64,000 bases of DNA from the NCBI GenBank assembly GCA_016720065.1, contig JADJXY010000001.1, positions 310,001 to 374,000 on the forward strand. Direction: 5' to 3'. Below the pieces are notes generated by a model that searched no databases, was not told the DNA's origin, and was given only the letters and a program-made list of their open reading frames with translations. Of the stretch, positions 41,801 to 49,237 are shown piece after piece (position 1 is the stretch's first letter; the number at the start of each line of letters is the position of its first letter). This DNA is from Betaproteobacteria bacterium. GTDB lineage: Bacteria > Pseudomonadota > Gammaproteobacteria > Burkholderiales > Rhodocyclaceae. The position numbers and the translations under genes are program-made.

Positions 41801-43988
41801 CGCGCGCATCCTGGGGGATTACCAGTACATCAGCGAGGTGCGTGGCGACCTGTCGGTCCTGGGGGGGGCTGGAACCAACGCCTTTGCCGAGATTGTCAGC
41901 GCCAGCGACCAGTCCCTCGGCAATCAGTCCACTTATTTTCACGATCCCACCGGCAGTGTCTTGATCCAGGGCGGCACAGGCAGCGGCACCTATGCGTCCG
42001 TGCGCGCCGGAAGCGGGCAGACGCTGTATGGTGGCGGCACCATTTCGGTCCTCGGCGGCAGCGGCAACGGGGCCTATGCGGAAGTCGTGAGTGCCTCGAC
42101 CCAGACGGTGGGCTACCAGTATCAATACTTCTACGATCCCACCGATGCGTTGCTTGTCCAGGGAGGCTCGGGCATCGGAGCCTATGCCTCGATCCGGGCG
42201 GCCAGTACTCAAGTGGTACAGAGCCGCAACGATATCCAGGTGCTGGGCGGCAGCGGGACCGGCGCCGGGTCGAGTGGCGCCTGTGGGACCGGGCCGGGAG
42301 CCTTTGCCGAAATCTGCACCAGCGGCGCACAGTACGTCGGTGAGACCCAGAGCTACGTTTTCGGCAACGCGCCGACTGACGATATCCTTGTCCAGGGCGG
42401 CAGCGGTGGCAATGCGCGTATCCGGGCCGGCAGCTACCAGGAAATCATGGCCGGTGGGAACGTTTCCGTCCTCGCCGGGACGGTGACCGGCATGACCGCT
42501 GCCATCGAAGTCACCGGGGGGAGCCAGGTCATCGGGGAAACCTATCTCTTCAACAACGATGCCAGTGGCAGCATCATCGTCCAGGCGGGAACCGGCGCAG
42601 CCACAGGCACCTCGGCGTGGATCAGCGCCAGTGGCAGTCAGACCCTCCGCGCCGGCGGAACCCTATCCGTCACCGGCGGAGCGGACAGTTCCCATGCCGA
42701 AATCGTCGCTGGAGGCAGCCAGACCATCGGACTCAACAGCGGCTCCTACGACGCCACCGACGCCATCACCCTGACCGGCGGCAGCGGCGTCAGCGCCTAC
42801 GCCCACATCGTCGCCGGCAGCAGCCAGTCGGTGCAGAACAGCGGCAACATCGCCCTGGCCGGCGGTACCGGGGCCAGCGCGGGCGCACGTCTGCAATCGG
42901 CCACCAGCCAGACCATCACCACCCAGGGCAATCTGACCGTCGTCGCCGGGACCGGCTCCGACGCGGAGGTTAATCAGACTGGCGCGGGTACCCAGAGCCT
43001 CAACGTCTCCGGTACCGTCACGGTCAATAATCCGGGCGGCGCGCTGGCGGGTATCGTCTCCGGCGGTGCCCAGAACCTGACGGCGGACAACGTCACGGTC
43101 ACGGTCAGTTCCGGCGTCGCCGCCGCCGCGGCCGAGATCACCGCGGCGGGCACCCAGACCATCACCCTCAACGGCACCGGAAGCACGAACGCCTTCCTCA
43201 CCATCCTCAACCACAGCGGGGCGGCGGGTTCCATCGCCAAGGTCGGCACCACGGGCGCCCAGACCATCACCATGCCCTACACCGCCGCCGGGACGCTTCG
43301 CGTGGGCGACACCTCCTCCCTGGGAGAGGCCTGGCTCGTTTCCGGGGCCAACCAGTCGCTCCTGGTCGGCGACCTCATCGTCCAGGGGGGCGCCACGGCG
43401 GCGGCCTCGTCCAAGGTCGAGGCCGGCGCCGGCAGCACCATGGACATCAGCGCCCTGACCGGGTCCATCCAGGTGCTGGGCGGTGCGGCGGGTTCCGCCG
43501 CCATCGACCCGGCGGTCCTCAACATGGCCACCAACGGTTCGATCGTCGTCCAGGCCGGGGCGGCCGCCACCGCCACGGCCACCATCACCGCCGGCAACAT
43601 CAACATGGCCGCCACCAACGGCAGCATCGCCGTCACCGGCGGCTCGGCCTCGGCCAGCATCGTCGCCACGGGCACCATGAACGCCTACGCCTCCGGCAAC
43701 ATGGTCATCACCAACGGCACCGTATCGGCCGGTGCGCTCACCGGCAACAACATCTTCCTGGGGGGCAGTTGCATCGGCTGCACGACGGGCCTCGTGGGTG
43801 TCTTCAATATCAACTCCGGCCTGCTGCCGGTGGTGACGACGGCGGGGGTGGTGCTCCTGGTCGATCCGGGCAGTGGCGAAATCATCGCTCTTCTCGACAG
43901 TCTGCAGGACTTGTACACCCTGACGCTCACTGAAGAGGGTGAAATCGTTTACGATTTCGGCCGGCGTCGGATACCGCAGTGCAGTTGA
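35892..43988 (+). CDS. Filamentous-hemagglutinin-family exoprotein (TpsA of a two-partner secretion system)
   Basis: 2698 residues. A signal peptide (1-29, ending SPVAYA) is followed by the TPS secretion domain (about 30-260), which carries the NPNGI motif at 112-116 and SNGSIINWNQFSIG; TpsB recognises this domain. The rest is Gly/Ser/Thr/Asn-rich and predicts a long parallel beta-helix. About 1857-2356 contains imperfect repeats of roughly 40 residues with a V-x-GG-x-G ... A ... Q pattern (e.g. ISVLGGSGNGAYAEVVSAS). Cysteines are few and mostly paired: 849/858, a pair in the GACGTG...EICTSG segment, 2627/2630 (CIGC) and a lone Cys at 2697. There is no obvious cleavage or toxin domain, so an adhesin or biofilm matrix role is more likely than contact-dependent inhibition. 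First gene of an operon with a FecR-domain protein and TpsB. Confidence 0.93.
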   Translation: MARNPSFKLRQGAILAFAINYAFSPVAYAGLPQGASVVNGQVTITQPSSGVMNVRASNGSIINWNQFSIGAGDLVRFVQPTASSAVLNRVVGSQVSEIMGRLEANGRVFLINPNGIVFGPGARVDTNGFLASTLSLSDADFLAGKLRFLGDASSGTIRNEGLITVAPGGSVALIAPNIENAGIIQAPGGHLLLAAGRRIEIASLDFDGVTFEVQAPADTVLNLGKLLADNGAIQVFAGSLRHSGEIRANRMTQDADGSIRLVGSSEVVLTADSVTRADGPSGGNITIQSPEGTTRVGGLVSAVGSEGRGGDIRLLGERVAVESGATVDASGASGGGQILVGGDYQGSNAEVQNAKRVFIGEGARLVADATGRGNGGRVIVWSDETTRFLGSISARGGILGGNGGFAEVSGAHDLLFSGGADLTAPLGEAGFLLLDPLDIIVSTIGGILPIVTDQFADLPTNILTISPTGLNQLGGNVILQAKRDVYFNSSTVFTGTSLTVQANGDNATGSIYLNQSLSASNGSVTLSGYTLRGSGNLSSAGTTTVNVTGNIDSNYTGSVSGSTVALTSSGGSINSLEASGGNVTLSGQSGVFNSTVSASGNAALNSAGGSLNNNTVTAGNTATFTAPGSINANYVRAARINADSSGSYVRLYNQSGYALNLGLIDGASGVYLYSNAGMRQVAGGSIIGPFVQLDGQDASGTLGTSAAPLQVDSPSLTLSNLGGGAFIDVVNTPTLTGLSLDGSLAALAATEIAGAPNLDVFDLSAGSGVLNANVQAASGLTSFALNVSNAGLAFSNLNVPSASVSLVAGGGGVSYGNATVGSLNVTAAGSITGTSVTSTGSISLYAAKCSQAYPYPLCADTSNITATSLTSSGGSITLDTDDNGTVNVGTLSAAGSASVSAGRVYYSYTNSNNNVTTNSIILGTVTTGSSFTATNTGTGNLTVSGPITAGGTVTLNAGSQYYNYQLGQNVRTTSAISAAGDISGTRVRMTNSGTGAITANGTLTASSTDITLNAQNGALTATGAHSAGTSASYTAGNGNLTLGTVTTTNGSVSGTATNGNLSFTSIAANGSNRDVTLTATNGTLTTTQDNAGADISATGNVTLSATNGIGDASFARPLDIVAGSTGTVQLTSPAGSVGAVGKAINVDTQGTLRVSAGGQFHVSAQDMSGTARTLRAIDLTAGASGMGVGGTSVLSSLDLSVNASSDGSTITIGDIVQAANTLDAFKFTASGSSALVFGNASLTTAGLNDLTLAAGNGLTQTLPGTNNVVGGLIDLDGGSGAVVVGDVTSSTAAVGNKIRIDGADITAGDLAGLDISVSGANLVLGAVAASGTRRGFPGSYLLNPHTGSNEYVTEDLTLSASGSITTAGNVSSATSVSVTAANGITVNGGTGSITGGTTYNGYYVDSANVAAGTGTLASGAILAYNTTVSGNTLNTGALTANGGNLTVSGTTFNTGNLTATSTVDINATDAYVPGAITIAAGATVNITAPNGIDTTLATITTPTAYLQASDGAVVADLTGTTSLYQLIAGGAIDVTSTAALTSLYVQAKGDQLGGASSIIAPGQTFTLTSSGSNANLTWNSATAVTARYTERSDGVTVSDVNVAGNFGAAGSSLQIYGSESAINVNGFTGAGTQALFNTDGNVTLNSLATGGGSVTAQSYSGDITVGSVATLGSAANLSAYSGSILGTGAATINTANNLDDPSGSVTLYAANGSIGSGGTPIVVNKTVSLTLNAADTIAVDLNNTTLTNLYITTRASGSGSISIVNNPNYAGFSLTRGTAELVLGPVTPASAGSFHLTASDGSIRVNGDISVVDLRLDTNSSTGDVLIAASGGPRSVVASGSLFLDAGRDVKILAGAAVGENVLVQGAYQSSNIGRDLIVQGDGGSALLNLSSGSVQTVSVGRDIRVLGGSNGTGSSAGITSSGSQNLYASNDVIVQGGASDSASALLQGDYQDIRSNNLSVLAGGGTDATARILGDYQYISEVRGDLSVLGGAGTNAFAEIVSASDQSLGNQSTYFHDPTGSVLIQGGTGSGTYASVRAGSGQTLYGGGTISVLGGSGNGAYAEVVSASTQTVGYQYQYFYDPTDALLVQGGSGIGAYASIRAASTQVVQSRNDIQVLGGSGTGAGSSGACGTGPGAFAEICTSGAQYVGETQSYVFGNAPTDDILVQGGSGGNARIRAGSYQEIMAGGNVSVLAGTVTGMTAAIEVTGGSQVIGETYLFNNDASGSIIVQAGTGAATGTSAWISASGSQTLRAGGTLSVTGGADSSHAEIVAGGSQTIGLNSGSYDATDAITLTGGSGVSAYAHIVAGSSQSVQNSGNIALAGGTGASAGARLQSATSQTITTQGNLTVVAGTGSDAEVNQTGAGTQSLNVSGTVTVNNPGGALAGIVSGGAQNLTADNVTVTVSSGVAAAAAEITAAGTQTITLNGTGSTNAFLTILNHSGAAGSIAKVGTTGAQTITMPYTAAGTLRVGDTSSLGEAWLVSGANQSLLVGDLIVQGGATAAASSKVEAGAGSTMDISALTGSIQVLGGAAGSAAIDPAVLNMATNGSIVVQAGAAATATATITAGNINMAATNGSIAVTGGSASASIVATGTMNAYASGNMVITNGTVSAGALTGNNIFLGGSCIGCTTGLVGVFNINSGLLPVVTTAGVVLLVDPGSGEIIALLDSLQDLYTLTLTEEGEIVYDFGRRRIPQCS

Positions 43989-44010
43989 TGCCGCAACGGG
44001 GAGGGTTGAT

Positions 44011-45510
44011 TTGATTTCCAAGTACTGGCGCCGGGCGGCGGGATTGGGGCTGCTCGTGGGCCTGCTGGCGGGGGGCATTGCCCAGGCCCAGCAGAAGATC
44101 GGGCAGGTGGATTTCGCCCAGGGCCTCGCCACGGCCCAGCGCCCGGGGGAGGCGACGCGTTTCCTGGTGCGCGGCGAAGCCTTGCTCGAAGGCGATACCA
44201 TCAACACCACCGATCGCGGCTACGCCGTCCTGTCCTTCAAGGACGGCAGCAAGATCACCCTGCGTCCTGGAACCAGCTTCGCCGTCGACAAATTCGCCCA
44301 CGACAAGGGCGAGGAAAGCGCCGTCATGCGCCTCCTCAAGGGCGGATTGCGCGCGGTGACCGGGCTGATCGGCAAGCGCAATCCCGGCGGAATCCAGTTT
44401 GGTACGGTGACCGCCACCATCGGCATCCGTGGCACCAGCTTCGACGCCCGCCTCTGCGGCGAGGATTGCCGCAAGGAAGATCAGGAAGTGCGCACCCGCC
44501 CCAACAAGGTGGCCCCCCTGCCGCCCGCCGACACCGTGATCGCCCGCGTGGTGCGCATCCAGGGCGAGGCGGTGGCCGTGCAATCCGGGCAGGCAGCCCG
44601 GCGCCTCTTCGAGGGTGCCCCCTTGCAGGTAGGAGACGAAATCCGTACCAGTGCCGCTGCCGTCGTGGTCATCGGCTTCCGTGACCAGACCCGCGTTTCC
44701 CTGGAGCCCCAGACCGTCTTCCGGGTCGAGGATTTCGCCTACGACCGCAAAAATCAGCCCGACAACTTCGCCGTCCGCCTCGTCAAGGGCGGCCTGCGCT
44801 TCTTTACCGGATTGTTGGGCAAGCGCAATCCGGGGGCGGTCAGCGTCTCCACCGTGGTTGCCACCATCGGCATCCGCGGCACCGGCATGGATATTCGCTG
44901 CGAAGGCCCCTGCGTCCCTGGCTACCAGCCCCCGCCCGCTTCGCCAAGCAAAGGCAAGCCCGTCAAGGCGGCGTCGGCCAAGGACAAGAAAGCCGCGGCC
45001 GCCAAGGCCCAGGCCGAAGCCTCGGCCGCCTGCGCCGACTCGCTTTCCGCCTCGACCTGGGATGGCGAGATCGTCGTCACGGGCAATCGCGACATGTCCG
45101 TCGCCAAGGGGCAGTCCGCCTGCGTGGGCAAGGACGGCGCGCCACGCTCCCTGGCGGGCATCCCTGATGGAATCCGGGCCTTCGTTTCCCCCAGGCCGGA
45201 TCAGGTCGATATCAACTGGGATGCTCTTTTCGGCAGCGTGCTGCCCAATGGCGAGGATGGTCTCTACGCCCTGGTGCGCGACGGTCACGTCTTCCTGCTC
45301 AGCAGCGGTGGGCGCCTCGATCTGGGCCCGGGCGAAGCCGGCTACGTGGGTGCCGACGGCGTCCCCCACCGTCTCGACCCCATCCCGCGCTTCCTGAGCG
45401 ACGACCCCTTCCCCATTCCGGAAATGTTCGATGCCAACGATCCTGACATCATCCAGCTCTACGGCGTCACCCTGGGGGCGCCGGAGCAGGAAATCTGCGA
45501 GGTCAACTGA
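44011..45510 (+). CDS. Periplasmic protein with two FecR domains, TPS-associated
   Basis: About 499 residues from a TTG start at 44011, chosen for the GGGGAGGG 5-6 nt upstream and because a signal peptide follows at once (MISKYWRR, hydrophobic core, AQA at about 25-27). Two FecR domains are evident. Each ends with a near-repeated block (LIGKRNPGGIQFGTVTATIG and LLGKRNPGAVSVSTVVATIG), then IRGT and a Cys pair (LCGEDC, RCEGPC). A Lys/Ala-rich linker (about 350-365) leads to a third, less clear region (VVTGNRDMSVAKGQSACVG, VFLLSSGGRLDLGPGEAGYVG) that resembles another FecR-like beta fold. Classical FecR transmits signals to a sigma factor, but no sigma factor or receptor is present here. It lies between tpsA and tpsB (gaps 22 and 4 nt), so a structural or assembly role in secretion is likelier. 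Confidence 0.88.
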   Translation: MISKYWRRAAGLGLLVGLLAGGIAQAQQKIGQVDFAQGLATAQRPGEATRFLVRGEALLEGDTINTTDRGYAVLSFKDGSKITLRPGTSFAVDKFAHDKGEESAVMRLLKGGLRAVTGLIGKRNPGGIQFGTVTATIGIRGTSFDARLCGEDCRKEDQEVRTRPNKVAPLPPADTVIARVVRIQGEAVAVQSGQAARRLFEGAPLQVGDEIRTSAAAVVVIGFRDQTRVSLEPQTVFRVEDFAYDRKNQPDNFAVRLVKGGLRFFTGLLGKRNPGAVSVSTVVATIGIRGTGMDIRCEGPCVPGYQPPPASPSKGKPVKAASAKDKKAAAAKAQAEASAACADSLSASTWDGEIVVTGNRDMSVAKGQSACVGKDGAPRSLAGIPDGIRAFVSPRPDQVDINWDALFGSVLPNGEDGLYALVRDGHVFLLSSGGRLDLGPGEAGYVGADGVPHRLDPIPRFLSDDPFPIPEMFDANDPDIIQLYGVTLGAPEQEICEVN

Positions 45511-45514
45511 AGCC

Positions 45515-47101
45515 ATGGCGCGTCCCCAACCCGGTGGGCGAATGGCCCCCTGCCTGATCGCCCTGGCTTCCTGCCTCGCCCTGCTGGCGCCTCCGGCGCA
45601 GGCCGAAACGCCCGCCGTTCAGGAGCCCACCCTCGACGTCACGCGCTACCGCATCGAAGGCAGGGCACCGCTCTCGGAAGCCCAGGTTGCCGCCATCCTG
45701 GCCGCCCATGTGGGCGAGAAGCGCAGCATCGCCCAGATCGAGCAGGCGGCCAAGGCGCTGGAAAAGGCTTTCCGCGACGAGGGGCACGTCTTCCACCGCG
45801 TCCTGGTGCCGGTCCAGAAGCCCCAGGGGGGAGAAGTCGTCCTGCAGGTGCTCGCCTTCAACCTCGCCAAGGTCACGGTGAGCGGCAATCAGCACTTTTC
45901 CAGCGAGAACATCCTGCGCAGCCTGCCCGCCCTGCGGGTCGGCGAACCCCCCGACATGGACGACCTGGGCCGTGACCTCACCGCGGCCAACGTCAACCCC
46001 TCCAAACAGGCCGCCATCACCTTCCGCGAAGGCGCGTCGCGGAGCGGCGTGGACGCCGACCTGCGGGTCCGGGATGCCGAACCCCTCGGTTTCTTCGCCG
46101 GCCTGACCGCCAACCGTTCCATCGATCCCGCCCGCAATGGGGACGGCATCTATCGGCTCACGGTGGGGGTGCAACACGCCAACCTGTTCGACCGGGACCA
46201 CGTCGTCACCGCCTCCTATACCCTGGATCCCCGTGATCTCGGCCAGGTCTCGCTTTTCGGCCTCTACTACCAGGCCCCCTTCTATGGCACCGGCCTCAGC
46301 CTGTCCGGCTACTACACCTATTCCGATGTCAATACCGGCCAGGTGCCGCAGGGCGGAGGGCTCCTCGACGTGAGCGGTGGCGGGGAATTCATGGGCGTGA
46401 AGCTCAGTCTGGCGCTCCCCCGGCAGGGAACCCTGCAACACACGGCTGCCATCGCGCTGGACGACCGTCACTTCCGCAACGACACCCGCTTTGCCGGAAC
46501 GAAGATCACCCCCGACGTGGGGTCGCGCCCGATTTCCCTGCTTTACACCGCCCGCCAGGACCATGCCTGGGGCCATGTAAGCGGCAACGTCGGATACGCG
46601 CGCAATTTCGGCGGGGGGGCCGACAACCGCAACGCAAACTATGCGGCGGTGGAGGCGGATCACTTCTGGGACGCCTGGCGCTACGGTGTCGAAGGCGCCC
46701 TGGCCAACCAGGGCTGGAATTTCACCGGCAAGCTGCGCGGTCAGTGGTCGAGCCACACCCTCATTCCCGGCGAGCAGTTCGGCCTGGGCGGCGCCGGTTC
46801 CGTACGCGGTTTTGCCGACCGTGAGGTTGCCGGTGACTACGGCTACCTCTGGAACCTGGAGGCCTTGGCGCCCCAGGTTCTGGTTCCGCGTCTGCGGCCG
46901 GTCATCTTCGTTGACGGCGGTACCGTTCATACCCGCAGTGACGGCCACACCGAACGGCTTGCCAGCGCCGGCGCGGGGTTGCGCTGGTCCCATGACCGCT
47001 TCGAAACCTCCCTGGATGTTGCCCGCGCCTTGGATCGCAACAGCCTGGCCACGGACACCGTGCGCACCCGACTCAATTTTTCCGCTTTCTACCGCTTCTG
47101 A
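45515..47101 (+). CDS. ShlB/FhaC-type outer-membrane transporter (TpsB)
   Basis: 528 residues. A signal peptide (about 1-32, ending AQA) is followed by two POTRA domains (LDVTRYRIEGRAPLSEAQVAAIL; FNLAKVTVSGNQHFSSENILRSLPAL) and a C-terminal 16-strand barrel ending in NFSAFYRF with a terminal Phe. The Omp85 signature VRGF is at 430-433, in GSVRGFADREVAGDYGYLWNLEA. TpsB proteins thread TpsA across the outer membrane. It starts 4 nt after the FecR-domain gene, so all three genes are probably one transcript. In many TPS loci tpsB comes first; here it is last. Confidence 0.95.
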   Translation: MARPQPGGRMAPCLIALASCLALLAPPAQAETPAVQEPTLDVTRYRIEGRAPLSEAQVAAILAAHVGEKRSIAQIEQAAKALEKAFRDEGHVFHRVLVPVQKPQGGEVVLQVLAFNLAKVTVSGNQHFSSENILRSLPALRVGEPPDMDDLGRDLTAANVNPSKQAAITFREGASRSGVDADLRVRDAEPLGFFAGLTANRSIDPARNGDGIYRLTVGVQHANLFDRDHVVTASYTLDPRDLGQVSLFGLYYQAPFYGTGLSLSGYYTYSDVNTGQVPQGGGLLDVSGGGEFMGVKLSLALPRQGTLQHTAAIALDDRHFRNDTRFAGTKITPDVGSRPISLLYTARQDHAWGHVSGNVGYARNFGGGADNRNANYAAVEADHFWDAWRYGVEGALANQGWNFTGKLRGQWSSHTLIPGEQFGLGGAGSVRGFADREVAGDYGYLWNLEALAPQVLVPRLRPVIFVDGGTVHTRSDGHTERLASAGAGLRWSHDRFETSLDVARALDRNSLATDTVRTRLNFSAFYRF

Positions 47102-47277
47102 ACCCGGTGGCAGTAAGGATCCCGGCCGGCGGGCGCTCCCCGTCCGCCCCGCGCGCGGGCACCTCCCGATTCATCCGGGGATACATCCCGTAACGGCTGG
47201 CAACAGGCACCCGGCGCGAGCAACCCTAAGCTCCCTCCATCGACGGGTTTAGCCGTCCAATCTCCGGGAGTCCAGCC

Positions 47278-47502
47278 ATGCAACGCATTCCAGCCTTTTT
47301 GTCCGTCCTCGCCCTCGCCCTTGCCGCCTCGGGTTGCGCCAGTTGGGATAGCATGAATTCGCGCCAGAAGAGCGCCGTGGTGGGCGCCGGCGTCGGAGGC
47401 GTGGTGGGCGCCGCGGTCACCGGCGGTGGTGTGCTGGGGACGGTCGGGGGGGCCGCCATTGGCGGCGTCATCGGCGACCAGGTCGGCAAGCAGCGCCGCT
47501 GA
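47278..47502 (+). CDS. Small glycine-zipper lipoprotein
   Basis: 74 residues. A signal peptide ends in the lipobox LAASGC with Cys20, followed by Ala-Ser, so outer-membrane sorting is likely. The rest is a glycine-zipper helix (VVGAGVGGVVGAAV, GGAAIGGVIGDQVG), as in YMGG/SlyB-like envelope proteins, with a basic end. GGGAG lies upstream of the ATG. Its 3' end overlaps the convergent methyltransferase gene by 35 nt. Role unknown; probably membrane integrity or stress. Confidence 0.85.
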   Translation: MQRIPAFLSVLALALAASGCASWDSMNSRQKSAVVGAGVGGVVGAAVTGGGVLGTVGGAAIGGVIGDQVGKQRR

Positions 47503-48124
47503 TCCCTGCCGCCGGCCACTCTCGCCCTGCACCCTCGCGGCAGAGCACGATACGGCGGAACCAGCCCCCCGCCAGGGCCGCTTGGTCGGAAACGACTTTC
47601 AGGCCAGAAACCCCCGCCAGAACCTCCTCGAAGACCACGTCCAGCCGCGTCGCCACGTGCCGCACGAGGGTGTTGGCGGCCCGCCGCAGCAGGGCGGATT
47701 CCCCGGGACGGAGAAACTTGTCCAGGATGAGGACCGCACCGCCGGGCCGCAGCACCCGGGCCGCCTCGGCCAGACAGGCCCGGGGTTCGGGAACCACGGC
47801 CAGAATCAGGTGCAGGACCACGACATCGAAGCTTGCGGTGGCGAAGGGCAGGCGGCGGACATCCGCCACCACGGCCTCGAGGTCGCAGGTGTCGCGGCGC
47901 GCCACCGCCCGGGCCAGCATGGCCGGGGTGAGGTCGCAGCCCACCACACGGTACCCGGTGGGCAGCAGGGGAAGGTCGAGGCCGGTGCCGATGCCGGCCA
48001 GCAGGATATCCGCAGGGGCCGCGGGCAGCGCGGCCAGGCTGGTTTGCCGCAGCCTTCGCGACACCCGTTCGATGGCCAGGTCGTAGACCGGGGCGATCAG
48101 GGTGTAGGGGTGGCGCAGATTCAG
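47468..48124 (-). CDS. Class I SAM-dependent methyltransferase (small-molecule or lipid type)
   Basis: About 218 residues. A methyltransferase fold with motif I LLAGIGTGLDLPLLP, motif II VVGCDLTPAML, DVRRLPFATASFDVVVLHLILAVV and RVLRPGGAVLILD. It resembles the UbiE/phosphatidylethanolamine methyltransferase-like group, but the substrate cannot be read. No ATG, GTG or TTG exists at a sensible place: homologous-looking sequence begins [14 protein letters not shown], directly after a CTG that overlaps the apaG TGA as CTGA (48124-48121). I take CTG as the start; an ATG further upstream would overlap apaG by over 100 nt. Confidence 0.8.
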   Translation of the reverse strand: MNLRHPYTLIAPVYDLAIERVSRRLRQTSLAALPAAPADILLAGIGTGLDLPLLPTGYRVVGCDLTPAMLARAVARRDTCDLEAVVADVRRLPFATASFDVVVLHLILAVVPEPRACLAEAARVLRPGGAVLILDKFLRPGESALLRRAANTLVRHVATRLDVVFEEVLAGVSGLKVVSDQAALAGGWFRRIVLCREGAGREWPAAGISGAACRPGRR

Positions 48125-48504
48125 TGCAGCACCCGGGGCACGGCCAGGACGAATTCCGGGATGGTGGCGTCGAAGGAATGGCCGTCGGCCGCCACCAGGC
48201 GGTAAGTGCCCTTCATGGTGCCCACCGGTGTCTTGAGGGCGCATCCGCTGGTATATTCGAACACCTCGCCGGGTTGCAGCAGCGGTTGCTGCCCCACCAC
48301 CCCCAGGCCGCGCACTTCCTGGACCTCGCCGTTGGCGTCGCCGATGATCCAGTGGCGCGACACCAGTTGTACCGGAACGGTGCCGGTATTGCGGATGGCG
48401 ATGGTGTAGGCGAAAACGTAATTGTCGCCTTCCGCGTCGGATTGATCGGGAATGAAGCGGGGGTGGGGCGTCACCTCGACGCGGTAGGTTTTTTCTTGAC
48501 TCAT
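48121..48504 (-). CDS. apaG: ApaG protein (DUF525)
   Basis: 127 residues from the ATG at 48504, giving the normal start [19 protein letters not shown]. Single immunoglobulin-like domain with the conserved [37 protein letters not shown] and [18 protein letters not shown] stretches. ApaG is linked to Co/Mg resistance and Ap4A metabolism in enterics; its biochemical role is unclear. Divergent from rpe with only 31 nt between start codons. Confidence 0.94.
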   Translation of the reverse strand: MSQEKTYRVEVTPHPRFIPDQSDAEGDNYVFAYTIAIRNTGTVPVQLVSRHWIIGDANGEVQEVRGLGVVGQQPLLQPGEVFEYTSGCALKTPVGTMKGTYRLVAADGHSFDATIPEFVLAVPRVLH

Positions 48505-48535
48505 GGAATCGTGGGTATCTGTCTTGGAGTGTTTC

Positions 48536-49237
48536 ATGCCGGCAACGGATTTCGTCATCGCCCCCAGCATCCTCTCGGCTGATTTTTCCCGCCTCGGGCA
48601 GGAAGTGGAAAACGTCGTCGCGTCGGGGGCGGACTGGATTCACTTTGACGTGATGGACAACCATTACGTTCCCAACCTGACCATAGGCCCCCTGGTCTGC
48701 GCCGCCATCCGACCCTGCACCGCCGCGCCCATCGATGTGCATCTCATGGTCAAGCCGGTGGACCGCATCATCCCCGATTTTGCCAAGGCCGGCGCGAATA
48801 TCATCACCTTCCACCCCGAAGCCTCCGAGCACATCGACCGTAGTCTCGCCCTCATCCGGGATCAGGGCTGTCAGGCGGGCCTGGTCTTCAACCCCGCCAC
48901 CCCCCTGGATTGTCTGGATCACGTCCTGGACAAGATCGATGTCGTCCTGCTGATGAGCGTCAATCCGGGCTTCGGCGGCCAGAAATTCATCCCCTCGGCC
49001 CTCGCCAAGGCCCGCCAGGCGCGGGCCCGGCTGGACGCCTACACGCGGGAGAGCGGACGCCCCATCCGCCTGGAAATCGATGGCGGTGTCACGGTCGGCA
49101 ACATCGCCGAAATCGCCCGGGCCGGCGTCGATGCCTTCGTCGCCGGCTCCGCGGTTTACGGCGCCGGCCGCGACGCCGATCCCCATCGTTACGACACGGT
49201 GATTGCCGCCCTGCGGGCCGAACTCGCCCAGATCTGA
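48536..49237 (+). CDS. rpe: Ribulose-phosphate 3-epimerase
   Basis: 233 residues from the ATG at 48536 with GGAG upstream. TIM barrel with [31 protein letters not shown] (metal-binding His/Asp), [19 protein letters not shown] and EIDGGV. Interconverts ribulose-5-P and xylulose-5-P. First gene of rpe-gph-trpEGDC. The stop TGA (49235-49237) is also the first bases of an inserted palindromic element. Confidence 0.97.
   Translation: MPATDFVIAPSILSADFSRLGQEVENVVASGADWIHFDVMDNHYVPNLTIGPLVCAAIRPCTAAPIDVHLMVKPVDRIIPDFAKAGANIITFHPEASEHIDRSLALIRDQGCQAGLVFNPATPLDCLDHVLDKIDVVLLMSVNPGFGGQKFIPSALAKARQARARLDAYTRESGRPIRLEIDGGVTVGNIAEIARAGVDAFVAGSAVYGAGRDADPHRYDTVIAALRAELAQI

Noticed and set aside
41460..42960. 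CRISPR-like periodic repeats
   Set aside because: The periodicity comes from imperfect coding repeats in TpsA; there are no conserved short direct repeats with unique spacers and no cas genes.
35892..43988. Contact-dependent inhibition (CdiA) system
   Set aside because: There is no VENN-type motif, C-terminal toxin domain or immunity gene. The next genes are a FecR-domain protein and TpsB.
44011..45510. Classical FecR-type anti-sigma/sigma regulator of iron uptake
   Set aside because: There is no adjacent ECF sigma gene or TonB receptor, and the protein is predicted to be wholly exported with no cytoplasmic anti-sigma domain.
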